Shown here piece after piece: positions 1 through 9,040 of a stretch of DNA of 43,660 bases (positions within the stretch are counted from its first letter, which is position 1; the number at the start of each line of letters is the position of its first letter). Made by a program: the position numbers and the translations under genes. The stretch comes from Stenotrophomonas sp. YIM B06876 (GTDB lineage: Bacteria > Pseudomonadota > Gammaproteobacteria > Xanthomonadales > Xanthomonadaceae): positions 1 to 43,660 of the forward strand of contig NZ_JAUJUJ010000004.1 in the NCBI RefSeq assembly GCF_030711595.1, in the 5' to 3' direction. The notes beneath the pieces were generated by a model. It saw only the letters and a program-made list of their open reading frames with translations, was not told the origin of the DNA and did not search any database.

Positions 1-899
1 CTGCCGCCGCTGCCGCCACCGCCCCCGCACCGGCTGCCACGTCGGCCGCCGCTACCCTGCCCCCGGGCGCCCGTTTCTCGGCCATCACCGAAGGCGTGAA
101 CCCGGCGGATGTGGACGGCACCGGCCGTCGCGGCGCGGTGACCAAGGAAGACATCGTCAATTACGCCCGCAGCGGTGGTGCCGGCAAGGCCGGCGGCGCC
201 CGCCCGGAAGAACGCGTACCGATGACCCGCATGCGCCAGCGCATTGCCGAGCGTCTGATGCAGTCCAAGAACACCACCGCGATGCTGACCACCTTCAACG
301 AGGTCAATCTGTCGCGCGTGATGGCCGCCCGCAAGGAGCTGCAGGACGACTTCCAGAAGGCGCACGGCATCAAGCTCGGCTTCATGAGCTTCTTCGTGAA
401 GGCCGCCGCCAATGCGCTGCAGCGTTTCCCGCTGGTCAACGCCTCGATCGACGGCACCGACGTGATCTATCACGGCTATTCCGACATCTCGATCGCCGTG
501 TCCACCGACAAGGGGCTGGTGACCCCGGTGCTGCGCAATGTCGAGCGCCAGTCGTTCGCCGACATCGAGAAGGGCATTGCCGACTACGCCAAGAAGGCGC
601 GTGACGGCAAGTTGAGCCTGGACGAGCTGCAGGGCGGCACCTTCACCGTCACCAACGGCGGCACCTTCGGCTCGCTGCTGTCGACCCCGATCGTCAACCC
701 GCCGCAGAGCGCCATCCTGGGCATGCACACGATCAAGGAGCGTCCGATCGCCGAGAACGGCCAGGTCGTGATCGCGCCGATGATGTATCTGGCGCTGTCC
801 TACGACCACCGCATCATCGATGGCAAGGATTCGGTGCAGTTCCTGGTGGACATCAAGAACCAGCTGGAAAACCCGGGCCGGATGCTGTTCGGCCTGTAA
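1..899 (+). CDS. sucB: Dihydrolipoamide succinyltransferase, E2 of 2-oxoglutarate dehydrogenase (5' end outside window)
   Basis: Partial gene, read in the frame starting at base 3. It transfers the succinyl group from lipoamide to CoA in the core of the 2-oxoglutarate dehydrogenase complex of the TCA cycle. The visible part opens with an Ala/Pro/Thr-rich linker (bases 3-62). A peripheral E3/E1-binding domain follows (bases 63-165; motif [10 protein letters not shown], then [15 protein letters not shown]). The rest is the C-terminal catalytic domain ending in the DHRIIDG signature that carries the catalytic His and Asp (bases 805-825). The N-terminal lipoyl domain and start codon lie before the window. 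The gene after it is lpd, the E3 of the same complex, which supports sucB rather than another acyltransferase E2. A hairpin terminator lies just past the stop. Confidence 0.93.
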   Translation, partial: AAAAATAPAPAATSAAATLPPGARFSAITEGVNPADVDGTGRRGAVTKEDIVNYARSGGAGKAGGARPEERVPMTRMRQRIAERLMQSKNTTAMLTTFNEVNLSRVMAARKELQDDFQKAHGIKLGFMSFFVKAAANALQRFPLVNASIDGTDVIYHGYSDISIAVSTDKGLVTPVLRNVERQSFADIEKGIADYAKKARDGKLSLDELQGGTFTVTNGGTFGSLLSTPIVNPPQSAILGMHTIKERPIAENGQVVIAPMMYLALSYDHRIIDGKDSVQFLVDIKNQLENPGRMLFGL

Positions 900-908
900 T
901 CCCTCCGG

Positions 909-941
909 CCCCTCGCCCGCAATGGCGAGGGGCTTGGTTTT
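909..941 (+). terminator. Rho-independent terminator between sucB and lpd
   Basis: A 9-bp perfect stem, cccctcgcc (909-917) with ggcgagggg (924-932), has a 6-base loop and is followed by cttggtttt. It starts 10 bases after the sucB stop and lies about 85 bases before lpd, so it may lower lpd transcription relative to the upstream sucAB genes. Confidence 0.75.
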
Positions 942-1025
942 GCAGGCTCGCATCACCGCCCTCTTCCCGGCGCCCGGCGCCACCGGCTCGGTCCCGAGCC
1001 GACGGAAAGCAACAAGGAATCTCAA

Positions 1026-2450
1026 ATGGCTGAACAATTCGACGTCGTCGTCATCGGTGCCGGCCCGGCCGGCTATCACGCCGCCATCCGCGCCGCCCAG
1101 CTGGGGCTGAAAACCGCCTGCATCGACGCCGCACTGGGCAAGGACGGCAAGCCCGCCCTCGGTGGCACCTGCCTGCGCGTGGGCTGCATTCCGTCCAAGG
1201 CGCTGCTGGACTCCTCGCGCCAGTTCTGGAACATGGGCCACATCTTTGGCGACCATGGCATCAGCTTCAACGACGCCAAGATCGACGTCGGCGCGATGGT
1301 TGGCCGCAAGGACAAGATCGTCAAGCAGTTCACCGGCGGCATCGCGCAGCTGTTCAAGGCCAACAAGGTTGCCGCCTACTACGGCTTCGGCCAGCTGCAG
1401 GCCGGCAACATCGTCAAGGTCAAGCAGCATGACGGCACCGAAGTCGAGCTGAAGGGCACCAACGTCATCATCGCCGCCGGTTCGGATTCGATCGAACTGC
1501 CGTTCGCCAAGTTCAACGGCGACACCATCGTCGACAACGTCGGCGCGCTGGACTTCACCGAAGTGCCCAAGCGTCTGGCCGTGATCGGCGCCGGCGTGAT
1601 CGGCCTGGAACTGGGCAGCGTGTGGAAGCGCCTGGGTTCGGAAGTCATCATTCTGGAAGCCATGCCGGAGTTCCTGGCCGCGGCCGACGCCGAAGCGGCC
1701 AAGGTCGCCGCCAAGGAATTCAAGAAGCAGGGTCTGGACATCCAGCTCGGCGCCAAGGTCTCCAGGACCGAGGTCAAGGGCAAGGAAGTGCTGGTCACCT
1801 ACAGCGATGCCAGCGGCGAGAAGACGATCACCGTGGACAAGCTGCTGGTTGCTGTCGGCCGTCGTGCCGCCATCAAGGGCCTGCTGGCCGAGGGCACCGG
1901 CGTGCAGATCAACGAGCGCGGCCAGATCGCAGTCGATGACCATTGCCACACCGGCGTCGATGGCGTGTGGGCGGTCGGCGACTGCGTGCGCGGCCCGATG
2001 CTGGCCCACAAGGGCTTCGAGGAAGGCATTGCGGTAGCCGAGCTGATCGCCGGCCTGCCGGGCCACGTCAATTTCGACACCATCCCGTGGGTCATCTACA
2101 CCGAGCCGGAGCTGGCATGGGTCGGCAAGACCGAACAGCAGCTCAAGGCGGAAGGCATTCCGTACAAGGCCGGCAGCTTCCCGTTCGCCGCCAATGGCCG
2201 TGCGGTTGCCATGTCCGAGCCGGCCGGCTTCGTGAAGGTGCTGGCCCACGCTGAAACCGACCGCATCCTCGGCATGCACATGGTCGGCGTGAACGTCTCC
2301 GAGCTGGTGCACGAAGGCGTGCTGGCCATGGAATTCAGCGGCTCCGCTGACGACCTGGCCCGCATCTGCCACGCCCACCCGTCGTTGTCCGAAGTGGTCC
2401 ACGATGCGGCCATGGCGGTCGGCAAGCGCTCGATCCACAAGGCCAACTGA
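1026..2450 (+). CDS. lpdA: Dihydrolipoyl dehydrogenase (E3)
   Basis: Flavoprotein of 474 residues that reoxidises dihydrolipoamide with NAD+ for the 2-oxoacid dehydrogenase complexes. The N-terminal FAD-binding fold is seen in GAGPAGYHAA (residues 11-20). The redox-active disulfide is in GGTCLRVGCIPSK (Cys49 and Cys54). A second nucleotide-binding motif for NAD, VIGAGVIGLELGSVW, lies in the middle, and the C-terminal interface domain holds the catalytic HAHPSLSE motif. Length is normal for the family. The ATG at 1026 follows aaggaat at a usual distance. It lies just downstream of sucB, so it most likely serves the 2-oxoglutarate dehydrogenase complex, although E3 can be shared. A terminator follows at 2468. 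Confidence 0.96.
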   Translation: MAEQFDVVVIGAGPAGYHAAIRAAQLGLKTACIDAALGKDGKPALGGTCLRVGCIPSKALLDSSRQFWNMGHIFGDHGISFNDAKIDVGAMVGRKDKIVKQFTGGIAQLFKANKVAAYYGFGQLQAGNIVKVKQHDGTEVELKGTNVIIAAGSDSIELPFAKFNGDTIVDNVGALDFTEVPKRLAVIGAGVIGLELGSVWKRLGSEVIILEAMPEFLAAADAEAAKVAAKEFKKQGLDIQLGAKVSRTEVKGKEVLVTYSDASGEKTITVDKLLVAVGRRAAIKGLLAEGTGVQINERGQIAVDDHCHTGVDGVWAVGDCVRGPMLAHKGFEEGIAVAELIAGLPGHVNFDTIPWVIYTEPELAWVGKTEQQLKAEGIPYKAGSFPFAANGRAVAMSEPAGFVKVLAHAETDRILGMHMVGVNVSELVHEGVLAMEFSGSADDLARICHAHPSLSEVVHDAAMAVGKRSIHKAN

Positions 2451-2467
2451 AGCTGATGCATGTGGAA

Positions 2468-2506
2468 AAGGCTCCGCCCCGCAAGGGTCGGAGCCTTCTG
2501 CTTTCT
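2468..2506 (+). terminator. Rho-independent terminator after lpd
   Basis: aaggctccg (2468-2476) pairs with cggagcctt (2489-2497). The stem is prolonged inward by ccc/ggg around a gcaa loop, and a T-rich tail (tctgctttct) follows. It lies 17 bases after the lpd stop. Confidence 0.85.
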
Positions 2507-2562
2507 GGCGTTGGCACCCCCGTCCGCTGCCGGCACCAATCTCGAAAATCCAAGGAAAACCC

Positions 2563-3156
2563 ATGAAATCCATCTGCGTCTATTGCGGTTCCAACCCCGG
2601 CAGCAAACCGGTCTATGTGGAGCGCGCCACTGCGCTGGGCAACCGCATCGCCCAGGAAGGACTGCGCCTGGTCTACGGTGGCGGCAATACCGGGCTGATG
2701 GGCGCGGTGGCCAACGGCGTGCTCGACGCCGGTGGCCAGGTCACCGGCGTCATGCCGCAGCACCTGATCGACCTGGAGGTGGCGCACAAGGGCCTGACCT
2801 CGCTGGAAGTGGTCGGCTCGATGCACGAGCGCAAGTCGCGCATGTTCGATCTTTCCGACGGCTTCGTCGCCCTGCCCGGCGGCTTTGGTACCGCCGAGGA
2901 AATGTTCGAGATGCTTACCTGGCGCCAGCTCGGCATCGGCAACAAGCCCTGCGCGTTTCTGGATGTGGACGGCTTCTATGAGCCGCTGATCCGCATGATC
3001 GACCACATGGTGAACGAGCGCTTCCTGCACCCGGAACAGCGCACCGATCTGTGGCACGGCCAGGACATCGATCAGATGCTGCAATGGATGCGTGACTATG
3101 AGCCGGCGCACGTTTCCAAGTGGATGGACGAAAAGCGCCGCAGCGCCCTGCGCTGA
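2563..3156 (+). CDS. LOG-family (TIGR00730) nucleotide phosphoribohydrolase-like protein
   Basis: Protein of 197 residues in the Rossmann-like LOG/lysine-decarboxylase-like family. Characterised members release the free base from nucleoside 5'-monophosphates, in plants and some bacteria activating cytokinin. The family signature PGGFGTAEE is at residues 105-113 and is preceded by the phosphate-binding YGGGNTGLMG near residue 40. The MHERK stretch typical of the family lies between them. The ATG at 2563 was chosen because the family N-terminus (KSICVYCGSNPG) begins there and aagga lies 8-12 bases upstream; the longer open frame upstream runs back through the lpd terminator. The physiological substrate here is unknown, and the older label lysine decarboxylase is not supported. 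Confidence 0.9.
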   Translation: MKSICVYCGSNPGSKPVYVERATALGNRIAQEGLRLVYGGGNTGLMGAVANGVLDAGGQVTGVMPQHLIDLEVAHKGLTSLEVVGSMHERKSRMFDLSDGFVALPGGFGTAEEMFEMLTWRQLGIGNKPCAFLDVDGFYEPLIRMIDHMVNERFLHPEQRTDLWHGQDIDQMLQWMRDYEPAHVSKWMDEKRRSALR

Positions 3157-3201
3157 GGGCTGCTTGCACGGCGGCATATGCGCCACGCTTGGCCGACTGG
3201 A

Positions 3202-3218
3202 GCCACGCACGGCGTGGC
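3202..3218. repeat. Hairpin between convergent genes
   Basis: gccacgc (3202-3208) and gcgtggc (3212-3218) form a 7-bp stem with a 3-base loop. This sits between the convergent LOG-family gene and the GGDEF/EAL gene. There is no T run on either side, so it is at best a weak or Rho-assisted transcription end. Confidence 0.4.
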
Positions 3219-3264
3219 GGCCTGCCCGGCTCCCTGGGCCGCCTGCCGTCGCCGCCGGCAGGGG

Positions 3265-6168
3265 TCAGACCGTCTCGTGCAGCTGCCGCGGCGCGGGATA
3301 ACCCAGCAGGTAGCCTTGCCCGTAGTTGCACCCCAGCTGCTGCAACGTCTGCAGCTGTTGCGCGGTTTCCACGCCTTCGCCAACGGTTTCAATGCCCAGC
3401 GTGCGCGCCAGCGAGAGGATCCCTTCCACCAGCGCCCGCGTGTTCTGGCCGTCGTTGGTGTGCAGACCGGAGATGAAACTGCGATCGATTTTCAGCGTCG
3501 CGATCGGGAACCGGTGCAGGTAGGAAAGCGCCGAGAATCCGGTGCCGAAGTCGTCCAGCTGTACAACGATGCCACGCTCGCGCAACAGCCGCAGGGTGCG
3601 CAGGGTGCGTGGACCGTCATCGAGCAACACCGTCTCGGTGATCTCGACCCGCAACCGGTGCGGATCGGCGCCAGCGGCTTCGATCATGCCGAACAGGCGC
3701 GAGGTGAAGTCGGGGGAACGGAAGTGGCGCGGTGACACGTTCACCGACACATAACCCTGGCCGCCGCGCGCCAGGTGGTTGATGACCTGCGCGTAGAGCA
3801 GCCAGTCCACCTGCTCGATCAGGCCACTCTCCTCGCCCAGCGCCAGAAAATCACCCGGCAGCAGCAGCCCGCGCCGCTCGTGCTGCCAGCGCAACAGCGC
3901 CTCGTAGCCGACCACCCGGCCATCTTCCAGCGCGATGATCGGCTGGTAGAACGGCAGGAAATCGCGGTTGATGATGGCCCGGCGCAGGTCGGCCTCCAGC
4001 TCCAGGCTGCTCAGCGCAGCCTCGCGCATGGCGCTGTCGAATATCACGCACCGATCCTGCCGCTGGGCCTTGGCGCGATACATCGCCGCATCGGCATCGC
4101 GCAGCAATTCGTCACCGCAGCTGTAACGCGGATGCCACAGGGCGATGCCGATGCTGCCCGAAGGAAACAGCTCGCGATCGGCCACCCACATCGATTCCTC
4201 CAGCCCCAGCAGCAGCCGTTGCCCCAGCTCCAGCATCTGCGCCGCTTCGCCACTGCAGCGGACCAGCAATGCGAACTCGTCTCCTCCCAGACGCGCCACC
4301 ACATCGTCGCTGCCGAGCATGCCGACCAGCCGCCGCGCCACCTCCACCAGCATGCGATCGCCCGCGGCATGGCCAATGCTGTCGTTGACCAGTTTGAACC
4401 GGTCAAGATCCAGGAACAGCAGCGCAAAAGCATCGCCTTCGGCAAAGCGCGCCCGCTGGATCCGCTCTTCCAGCCGGTCAAGCAGATGCAGCCGGTTGGG
4501 AAGGCCGGTCAACACGTCGTGCATGGCCAGATGGGTGAGCCGCTGCTCGGCGCGCAGGCGCTCGCCTATCTGCGACAACAGCTGCTGGTTGACCTCGCCC
4601 AGCTCCCGGGTGCGCTCGCTGACCCGCTGTTCCAGTTCCGCATGGGCGACCCGCAACCGGTTCTGGTCACGTTGGCGGGCCAGCCCGTTGCCGATGTTGT
4701 GCGCGACAAATGCCAGCAGCCGCTGGTCGTGCGCGGTGAATTCCACGGCGTCGCTGTAACTCTGTACGGCAATCGCCCCCACCACCTCGTCGTCACTGAA
4801 AAGCGGCACCCCAAGCCAGCAATGCGACTTGACCCCGAACTCGGACACCTCGCCGGTGGCCAGCAATGCATCGATATCGCGACGTGACGCCAGCAGCGGC
4901 TGGCGCCGCCGCACCGTGTACTCGGTCAAGCCGCCACTGAACGCCCGCGATGTGCGGATGCGGTTGTACTCGTCCACCGAGTAGACAAAGTCCAGTCCAT
5001 CGCCAGTCGCGTTGACCAGCGCGATATAGAAGTTGCGCGCGTCCAGCAGCCGCCCCACCACCGCATGCACTTCGGCATAGAACTGCTCCAGACTCTGGCA
5101 GCTGATCGCCAGCTCGGAAATGTTGAACAACGCCGCCTGCAGCGACTCCGCGCGGCGGCGCTCGACAATCTCCTCCTGCAGGCTGCGGTTGGCCCGCTGC
5201 AGCTCCTGGGTGCGGCGCAGCACGCGCTGTTCCAGCTCCACGTGCGCCTGCCGGCGGTCCATTGCGGTAAGGATGTGCTCGGCGACGAAGTTCAACAACG
5301 CCCGCTCATCATCCCCATAGCGCGCACCCGGCTCGTAGCTCTGCACCACCACCGCACCGCGCACCTGGCCGTCGCGCCACATCGGCACACCGAGCCAGTC
5401 ACTGCTTTCCGGACCGGCGCCGGCATCGCGTTGCGTATCCAGCAACTGCAGCAGGGCGCGCGATGGACCATTCAACGGCTGGCCGTGGCGCAGCAGTGCG
5501 AACGTCAGGCTGCCGGGCATTTCCGCATGGCTGTAGCTGCGCTCCGGATCGGGCCGGAAAGCATGCTGGGTGTCGGCAAAATACAGGAAGCGGATGGTGC
5601 TCTGGGTGTCGTCGCACTCGACGATGAAACAGTTTTCCGCATACATCAACGTGCCAAGCACGCGATGGAAATGACCGAGCATTTCCCCCATTTCCAGATC
5701 GGCACCGGCCAGGTCGGCGATTTCATACAGCGCCTTCTGCAAACGTTTGGAAAGCTCCAGCTCTTCGATCTGCAGCCGTTGCCGGGCGGACTCCAGCGCT
5801 GAGGCCAACAACGCCTTGGCGGTGCCCAGCCAGGCCTGCTGCTGCATCGGATCCAGCGCAACCGGCGTATCGGCGATGGCCGCAATCCGGCCATTGCTCC
5901 CGTCGGCAGTCCAGGCATGCCGCAATTGCCAGTCGCCGGATTCCCCGGCAGGCAGCCCCTGCAATACCTGCAAGGCGCTGTGCCGGAGCTCCCCCTTCGC
6001 CCGCGGATAGGTGCTGCTGCCGCTGCCGAGCACACTGTCCTCCCAGGCCACCGCTACTGAACTGCCCGCCGGCAACAGCCCATGCAGCGTCGTCACCACT
6101 GTTTCGGCGGGCAAAGTGGTTTCAATCGCGGGCTTTCCCGCGCTGGCTACAGGCTGGCTCGACAACAT
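3265..6168 (-). CDS. GAF-GAF-GGDEF-EAL dual-domain c-di-GMP protein
   Basis: Predicted cytoplasmic 967-residue sensor that could make and/or break c-di-GMP. Two GAF-like domains (about 145-300 and 345-500) share a W-LGVP...GA-VVQSY pattern. Each is followed by a similar charged helix (ELEQRV--RT-EL--N-, about 310-330 and 510-530) that looks like a coiled-coil signal helix. The diguanylate cyclase domain (about 545-710) has an intact GGDEF motif at 628-632. The phosphodiesterase domain (about 725-960) keeps EAL at 756-758, EITET near 842, DDFGTG at 872-877, KID at 893 and EGVET at 931-935. Both active sites therefore look intact. The inhibitory RxxD site before GGDEF is missing (GSDD instead). 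No membrane segment was seen. The first 140 residues are not recognised. Which activity dominates cannot be told from sequence. Confidence 0.9.
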   Translation of the reverse strand: MLSSQPVASAGKPAIETTLPAETVVTTLHGLLPAGSSVAVAWEDSVLGSGSSTYPRAKGELRHSALQVLQGLPAGESGDWQLRHAWTADGSNGRIAAIADTPVALDPMQQQAWLGTAKALLASALESARQRLQIEELELSKRLQKALYEIADLAGADLEMGEMLGHFHRVLGTLMYAENCFIVECDDTQSTIRFLYFADTQHAFRPDPERSYSHAEMPGSLTFALLRHGQPLNGPSRALLQLLDTQRDAGAGPESSDWLGVPMWRDGQVRGAVVVQSYEPGARYGDDERALLNFVAEHILTAMDRRQAHVELEQRVLRRTQELQRANRSLQEEIVERRRAESLQAALFNISELAISCQSLEQFYAEVHAVVGRLLDARNFYIALVNATGDGLDFVYSVDEYNRIRTSRAFSGGLTEYTVRRRQPLLASRRDIDALLATGEVSEFGVKSHCWLGVPLFSDDEVVGAIAVQSYSDAVEFTAHDQRLLAFVAHNIGNGLARQRDQNRLRVAHAELEQRVSERTRELGEVNQQLLSQIGERLRAEQRLTHLAMHDVLTGLPNRLHLLDRLEERIQRARFAEGDAFALLFLDLDRFKLVNDSIGHAAGDRMLVEVARRLVGMLGSDDVVARLGGDEFALLVRCSGEAAQMLELGQRLLLGLEESMWVADRELFPSGSIGIALWHPRYSCGDELLRDADAAMYRAKAQRQDRCVIFDSAMREAALSSLELEADLRRAIINRDFLPFYQPIIALEDGRVVGYEALLRWQHERRGLLLPGDFLALGEESGLIEQVDWLLYAQVINHLARGGQGYVSVNVSPRHFRSPDFTSRLFGMIEAAGADPHRLRVEITETVLLDDGPRTLRTLRLLRERGIVVQLDDFGTGFSALSYLHRFPIATLKIDRSFISGLHTNDGQNTRALVEGILSLARTLGIETVGEGVETAQQLQTLQQLGCNYGQGYLLGYPAPRQLHETV

Positions 6169-6590
6169 GCAATCCGATCTCTATCGCCCCGGCATCCCGA
6201 AGCTCCCCTGAGCCCAGCATAGCGTCGTCAAAGCACGAAATCCGCCGGCGCCCCCGTTCATTTTCAAGCATCGGGCAGCAGCGGTACTCCACCTCGGCAG
6301 AGTACCGGGCGAACAGGCTGCACCGACCCGAGCACCCAGGCTGCACTCCCTGGATGCTGCCCTCCCCTTTTCGATGAAAGCCGGGTGCCGGCCTCTGCGG
6401 GCGACGCCCTGCATGCCCGCCATCGCGCGCGGCTGCACCACCTTCTGCTGTGGCAGCCGGGGCCTGCTTGTCGCTTCGCCTTCGATGGTCCCGAAGACCG
6501 CATTCTCCGCGACCTGCCGGCCGCCGCTGGAACATCGGGCCGTCGGCGCGGACGCGCACAGCCGCACCGGCAATCACTAGAATGGGGCCA
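6169..6590. other. Gene-free divergent region between the GGDEF/EAL gene and yigZ
   Basis: This 422-base stretch must hold the promoters of both flanking genes, which read outward. Open frames in it lack family resemblance and are read as non-coding. The only clear structure is the inverted repeat at 6282-6307. No confident -35/-10 pair was recognised. Confidence 0.5.
6282..6307. repeat. 8-bp inverted repeat with 10-base spacer
   Basis: cggtactc (6282-6289) and gagtaccg (6300-6307) are exact reverse complements separated by cacctcggca. The repeat lies 114 bases upstream of the GGDEF/EAL start and 284 bases upstream of yigZ. It could be a protein-binding site or an RNA hairpin in the leader of the reverse-strand gene. 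Confidence 0.6.
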
Positions 6591-7187
6591 ATGCCCGACA
6601 CCCTTGCCGCAGCCGCCAGCCACACACTGGAGATCAAACACAGCCGGTTCCTGGCCCAGGCCGCGCCGATTGCCGACACCGCCGCTGCGTTGGCCTTTGT
6701 ACAGCAGGTGAGCGTTGCCGATGCCACCCACAACTGCTGGGCCTACCGGCATGGCAACGAGTACCGCTCCAGCGATGATGGCGAGCCGGCGGGAACCGCC
6801 GGTCGGCCGATCCTGGCCGCCATCGACGGCCAAGGCTACGACCGTACCGTGGTGGTGGTGACCCGCTGGTACGGCGGTATCAAACTGGGGGCCGGCGGGC
6901 TGGTCCGCGCCTACGGCGGCACCGCTGCCGAATGCCTGCGACTTGCCCTGCGCCAACCATTGATCGAGCTGGCCACACGGACACTGCATTGCGGCTTCGA
7001 GGACATCGGTCTCGTGCATGCCGCCCTGGCCGGTGCGGGCGCCGAAAAACTGCACGAAACATTCCTGCCCGAAGGATTGCAGCTGCAGATCCGGCTCCCC
7101 GCCGACCAGCTCGACACGTTCACCCTGCGCCTGCGCGACGCCACCCGCGACCGCATCCGCATCACGGAATCCACGCCCCATGAATGA
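6591..7187 (+). CDS. yigZ: YigZ/IMPACT family protein
   Basis: Protein of 198 residues in the UPF0029/IMPACT family. Its bacterial role is not firmly known; eukaryotic IMPACT acts on the GCN2 translation-control pathway. The family signature TRWYGGIKLGAGGLVRAYGG is present near the middle and is preceded by CWAYR and DDGEPAGTAG. The ATG at 6591 is preferred, with gggg 4-7 bases upstream; an in-frame ATG at 6582 would add three residues. The last 8 bases overlap the start of the ABC transporter gene (ATGAATGA), so the two are very probably co-transcribed and translationally coupled. Confidence 0.88.
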   Translation: MPDTLAAAASHTLEIKHSRFLAQAAPIADTAAALAFVQQVSVADATHNCWAYRHGNEYRSSDDGEPAGTAGRPILAAIDGQGYDRTVVVVTRWYGGIKLGAGGLVRAYGGTAAECLRLALRQPLIELATRTLHCGFEDIGLVHAALAGAGAEKLHETFLPEGLQLQIRLPADQLDTFTLRLRDATRDRIRITESTPHE

Positions 7188-8946
7188 CACCGCGCCCACC
7201 ACGGAACGTTCGCTGCGCAAACTTGGCAGCCTGACCACCCTGTGGCCATTCGTCCGCCGCCACCTCGGCCTGTTTTCCGCATGGCTGGCGGCGTTGGCGG
7301 TCTCTTCGGTGGCGACGTTGAGCCTGCCGATGGCAGTGCGGCAGATGATCGACAACGGCTTCTCCGGTGGCGGCCAGATCAACCGCGCCTTCGGCCTGCT
7401 GTTCGCCGTGGCGGTGGTACTGGCGCTGGCGACCGCGGCGCGCTTCTTTTTCGTCTCCGTCCTCGGCGAAAAAGTGGTCGCCGACCTGCGCGGCCGGCTC
7501 TACGGCCACCTGATCGGGCTGGATGCCGGCTTCCACGACCGCAACCGCAGTGGCGAACTGGTATCGCGGCTGTCGGCCGACAGCGAGCTGCTGCGCAGCG
7601 TGATCGGCTCGACCATGTCGGTGGCCTTGCGCAGCGCGGTGACGGTGGTCGGCAGCCTGGCCATGCTGTTTGTCACCAGCCCGCGCCTGGCCGCCTATTC
7701 GCTGATCGGCATTCCGCTGGCGGTGCTGCCGATCGTGCTGGGCGCGCGCCGGCTGCAGAAGGTTTCCCGCGCCAGCCAGGACCGGGTCGCCGATGCCAAT
7801 GCTTTGGCGGCCGAAACCCTGGGCGCGGTGCGCACGGTGCAGGCGCACGCGCGTGAACCCTATGAGCGCGGCCGTTTCGACAGCGCGCTGACGATTTCGG
7901 TGGCCACCGCGCGGCAGCGCATCCGCACTCAGGCCATCGTCACGGCGGTGGCGATCATGCTGGTATTCGGCGCCATCGTGCTGGTGCTGTGGTCCGGCGC
8001 GCACGATGTGGTCGACGGCCGCATGAGCGCCGGCACGCTCGGCCAGTTCGTGCTGTATGCGCTGATTGGCGGCGGTTCGATCGGGGCATTGGCCGAAGTC
8101 TGGAATGAACTGCAACGCGCCGCCGGCGGCATGGGGCGGATCTCCGAATTGCTGCAGGAGACCCCACAGGTACTGCCCCCCGCACAGCCGCAAACGCTGC
8201 CGGTACCGCTGCGCGGTGAGATCCGTTTTGAACAGGTGTCCTTCCATTACCCGCAACGGCCGGATCTGCCCGCGCTGGACGGTTTCGACCTGCAGGTGCG
8301 GCCCGGCGAAACCGTGGCGCTGGTCGGCCCCTCCGGCGCCGGCAAGAGCACGGTGCTGTCCCTGTTGCTGCGCTTCCACGATCCGCAAGCGGGCTGCGTG
8401 CGGGTCGATGGCATCGACGTGCGCCAGCTGGATCCGGCCCGGTTGCGCCAGCAGATCGCGCTGGTGCCGCAGCAGCCGACGCTGTTTGCCAGCAGCGCCG
8501 CCGACAACATCCGCTATGGCCGGCTGGAGGCAGACGATGCCCAGGTCCGCGACGCCGCGCGTGCCGCGGAAGCCGACGAATTCCTGCGGCAGCTCCCCGA
8601 CGGCTACGACAGTGATCTGGGCGAGCGTGGCGCCCGGCTCTCGGGCGGCCAGCAGCAGCGCATCGCCATCGCCCGCGCCCTGCTCAAGGATGCGCCGATC
8701 CTGCTGCTGGACGAAGCCACCAGCGCGCTGGATGCACAGAGCGAGCGTGCGGTGCAGCAGGCGCTGGAGCGCCTGATGGCCGGCCGCACCACGCTGGTGA
8801 TCGCACATCGCCTGGCAACCGTATTGAAAGCCGATCGCATCGTGGTGATGGAACACGGCCGCATCGTCGCCCAAGGCACGCATGCGCAACTGCTGGCCGA
8901 AGGCGGACTGTACGCGGAGCTGGCCAAGCTGCAGTTCATCGATTGA
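7180..8946 (+). CDS. MsbA-type ABC exporter (fused permease and ATPase half-transporter)
   Basis: Inner-membrane half-transporter of 588 residues that would act as a homodimer. The N-terminal half (about 25-320) holds around six hydrophobic membrane segments. The nucleotide-binding domain (about 345-588) has Walker A GPSGAGKST at 383-391, the signature LSGGQ at 487-491, Walker B LLLDE at 508-512 and the switch histidine in IAHRLAT. The layout resembles the MsbA-related subfamily (TIGR02204-like) of putative lipid or drug exporters. This is not necessarily the essential lipid A flippase, and the substrate is not shown by the sequence. The start at 7180 overlaps the yigZ stop by 8 bases. Confidence 0.92.
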   Translation: MNDTAPTTERSLRKLGSLTTLWPFVRRHLGLFSAWLAALAVSSVATLSLPMAVRQMIDNGFSGGGQINRAFGLLFAVAVVLALATAARFFFVSVLGEKVVADLRGRLYGHLIGLDAGFHDRNRSGELVSRLSADSELLRSVIGSTMSVALRSAVTVVGSLAMLFVTSPRLAAYSLIGIPLAVLPIVLGARRLQKVSRASQDRVADANALAAETLGAVRTVQAHAREPYERGRFDSALTISVATARQRIRTQAIVTAVAIMLVFGAIVLVLWSGAHDVVDGRMSAGTLGQFVLYALIGGGSIGALAEVWNELQRAAGGMGRISELLQETPQVLPPAQPQTLPVPLRGEIRFEQVSFHYPQRPDLPALDGFDLQVRPGETVALVGPSGAGKSTVLSLLLRFHDPQAGCVRVDGIDVRQLDPARLRQQIALVPQQPTLFASSAADNIRYGRLEADDAQVRDAARAAEADEFLRQLPDGYDSDLGERGARLSGGQQQRIAIARALLKDAPILLLDEATSALDAQSERAVQQALERLMAGRTTLVIAHRLATVLKADRIVVMEHGRIVAQGTHAQLLAEGGLYAELAKLQFID

Positions 8947-9040
8947 CGACGCCTCGCTAACGCCGGTTTTCCGATGATCGGCGCCGGTGATGCGGCCATG
9001 TCGCGCATCGAACTGCAGCGAATTCCCTTGGAGGCAGATC

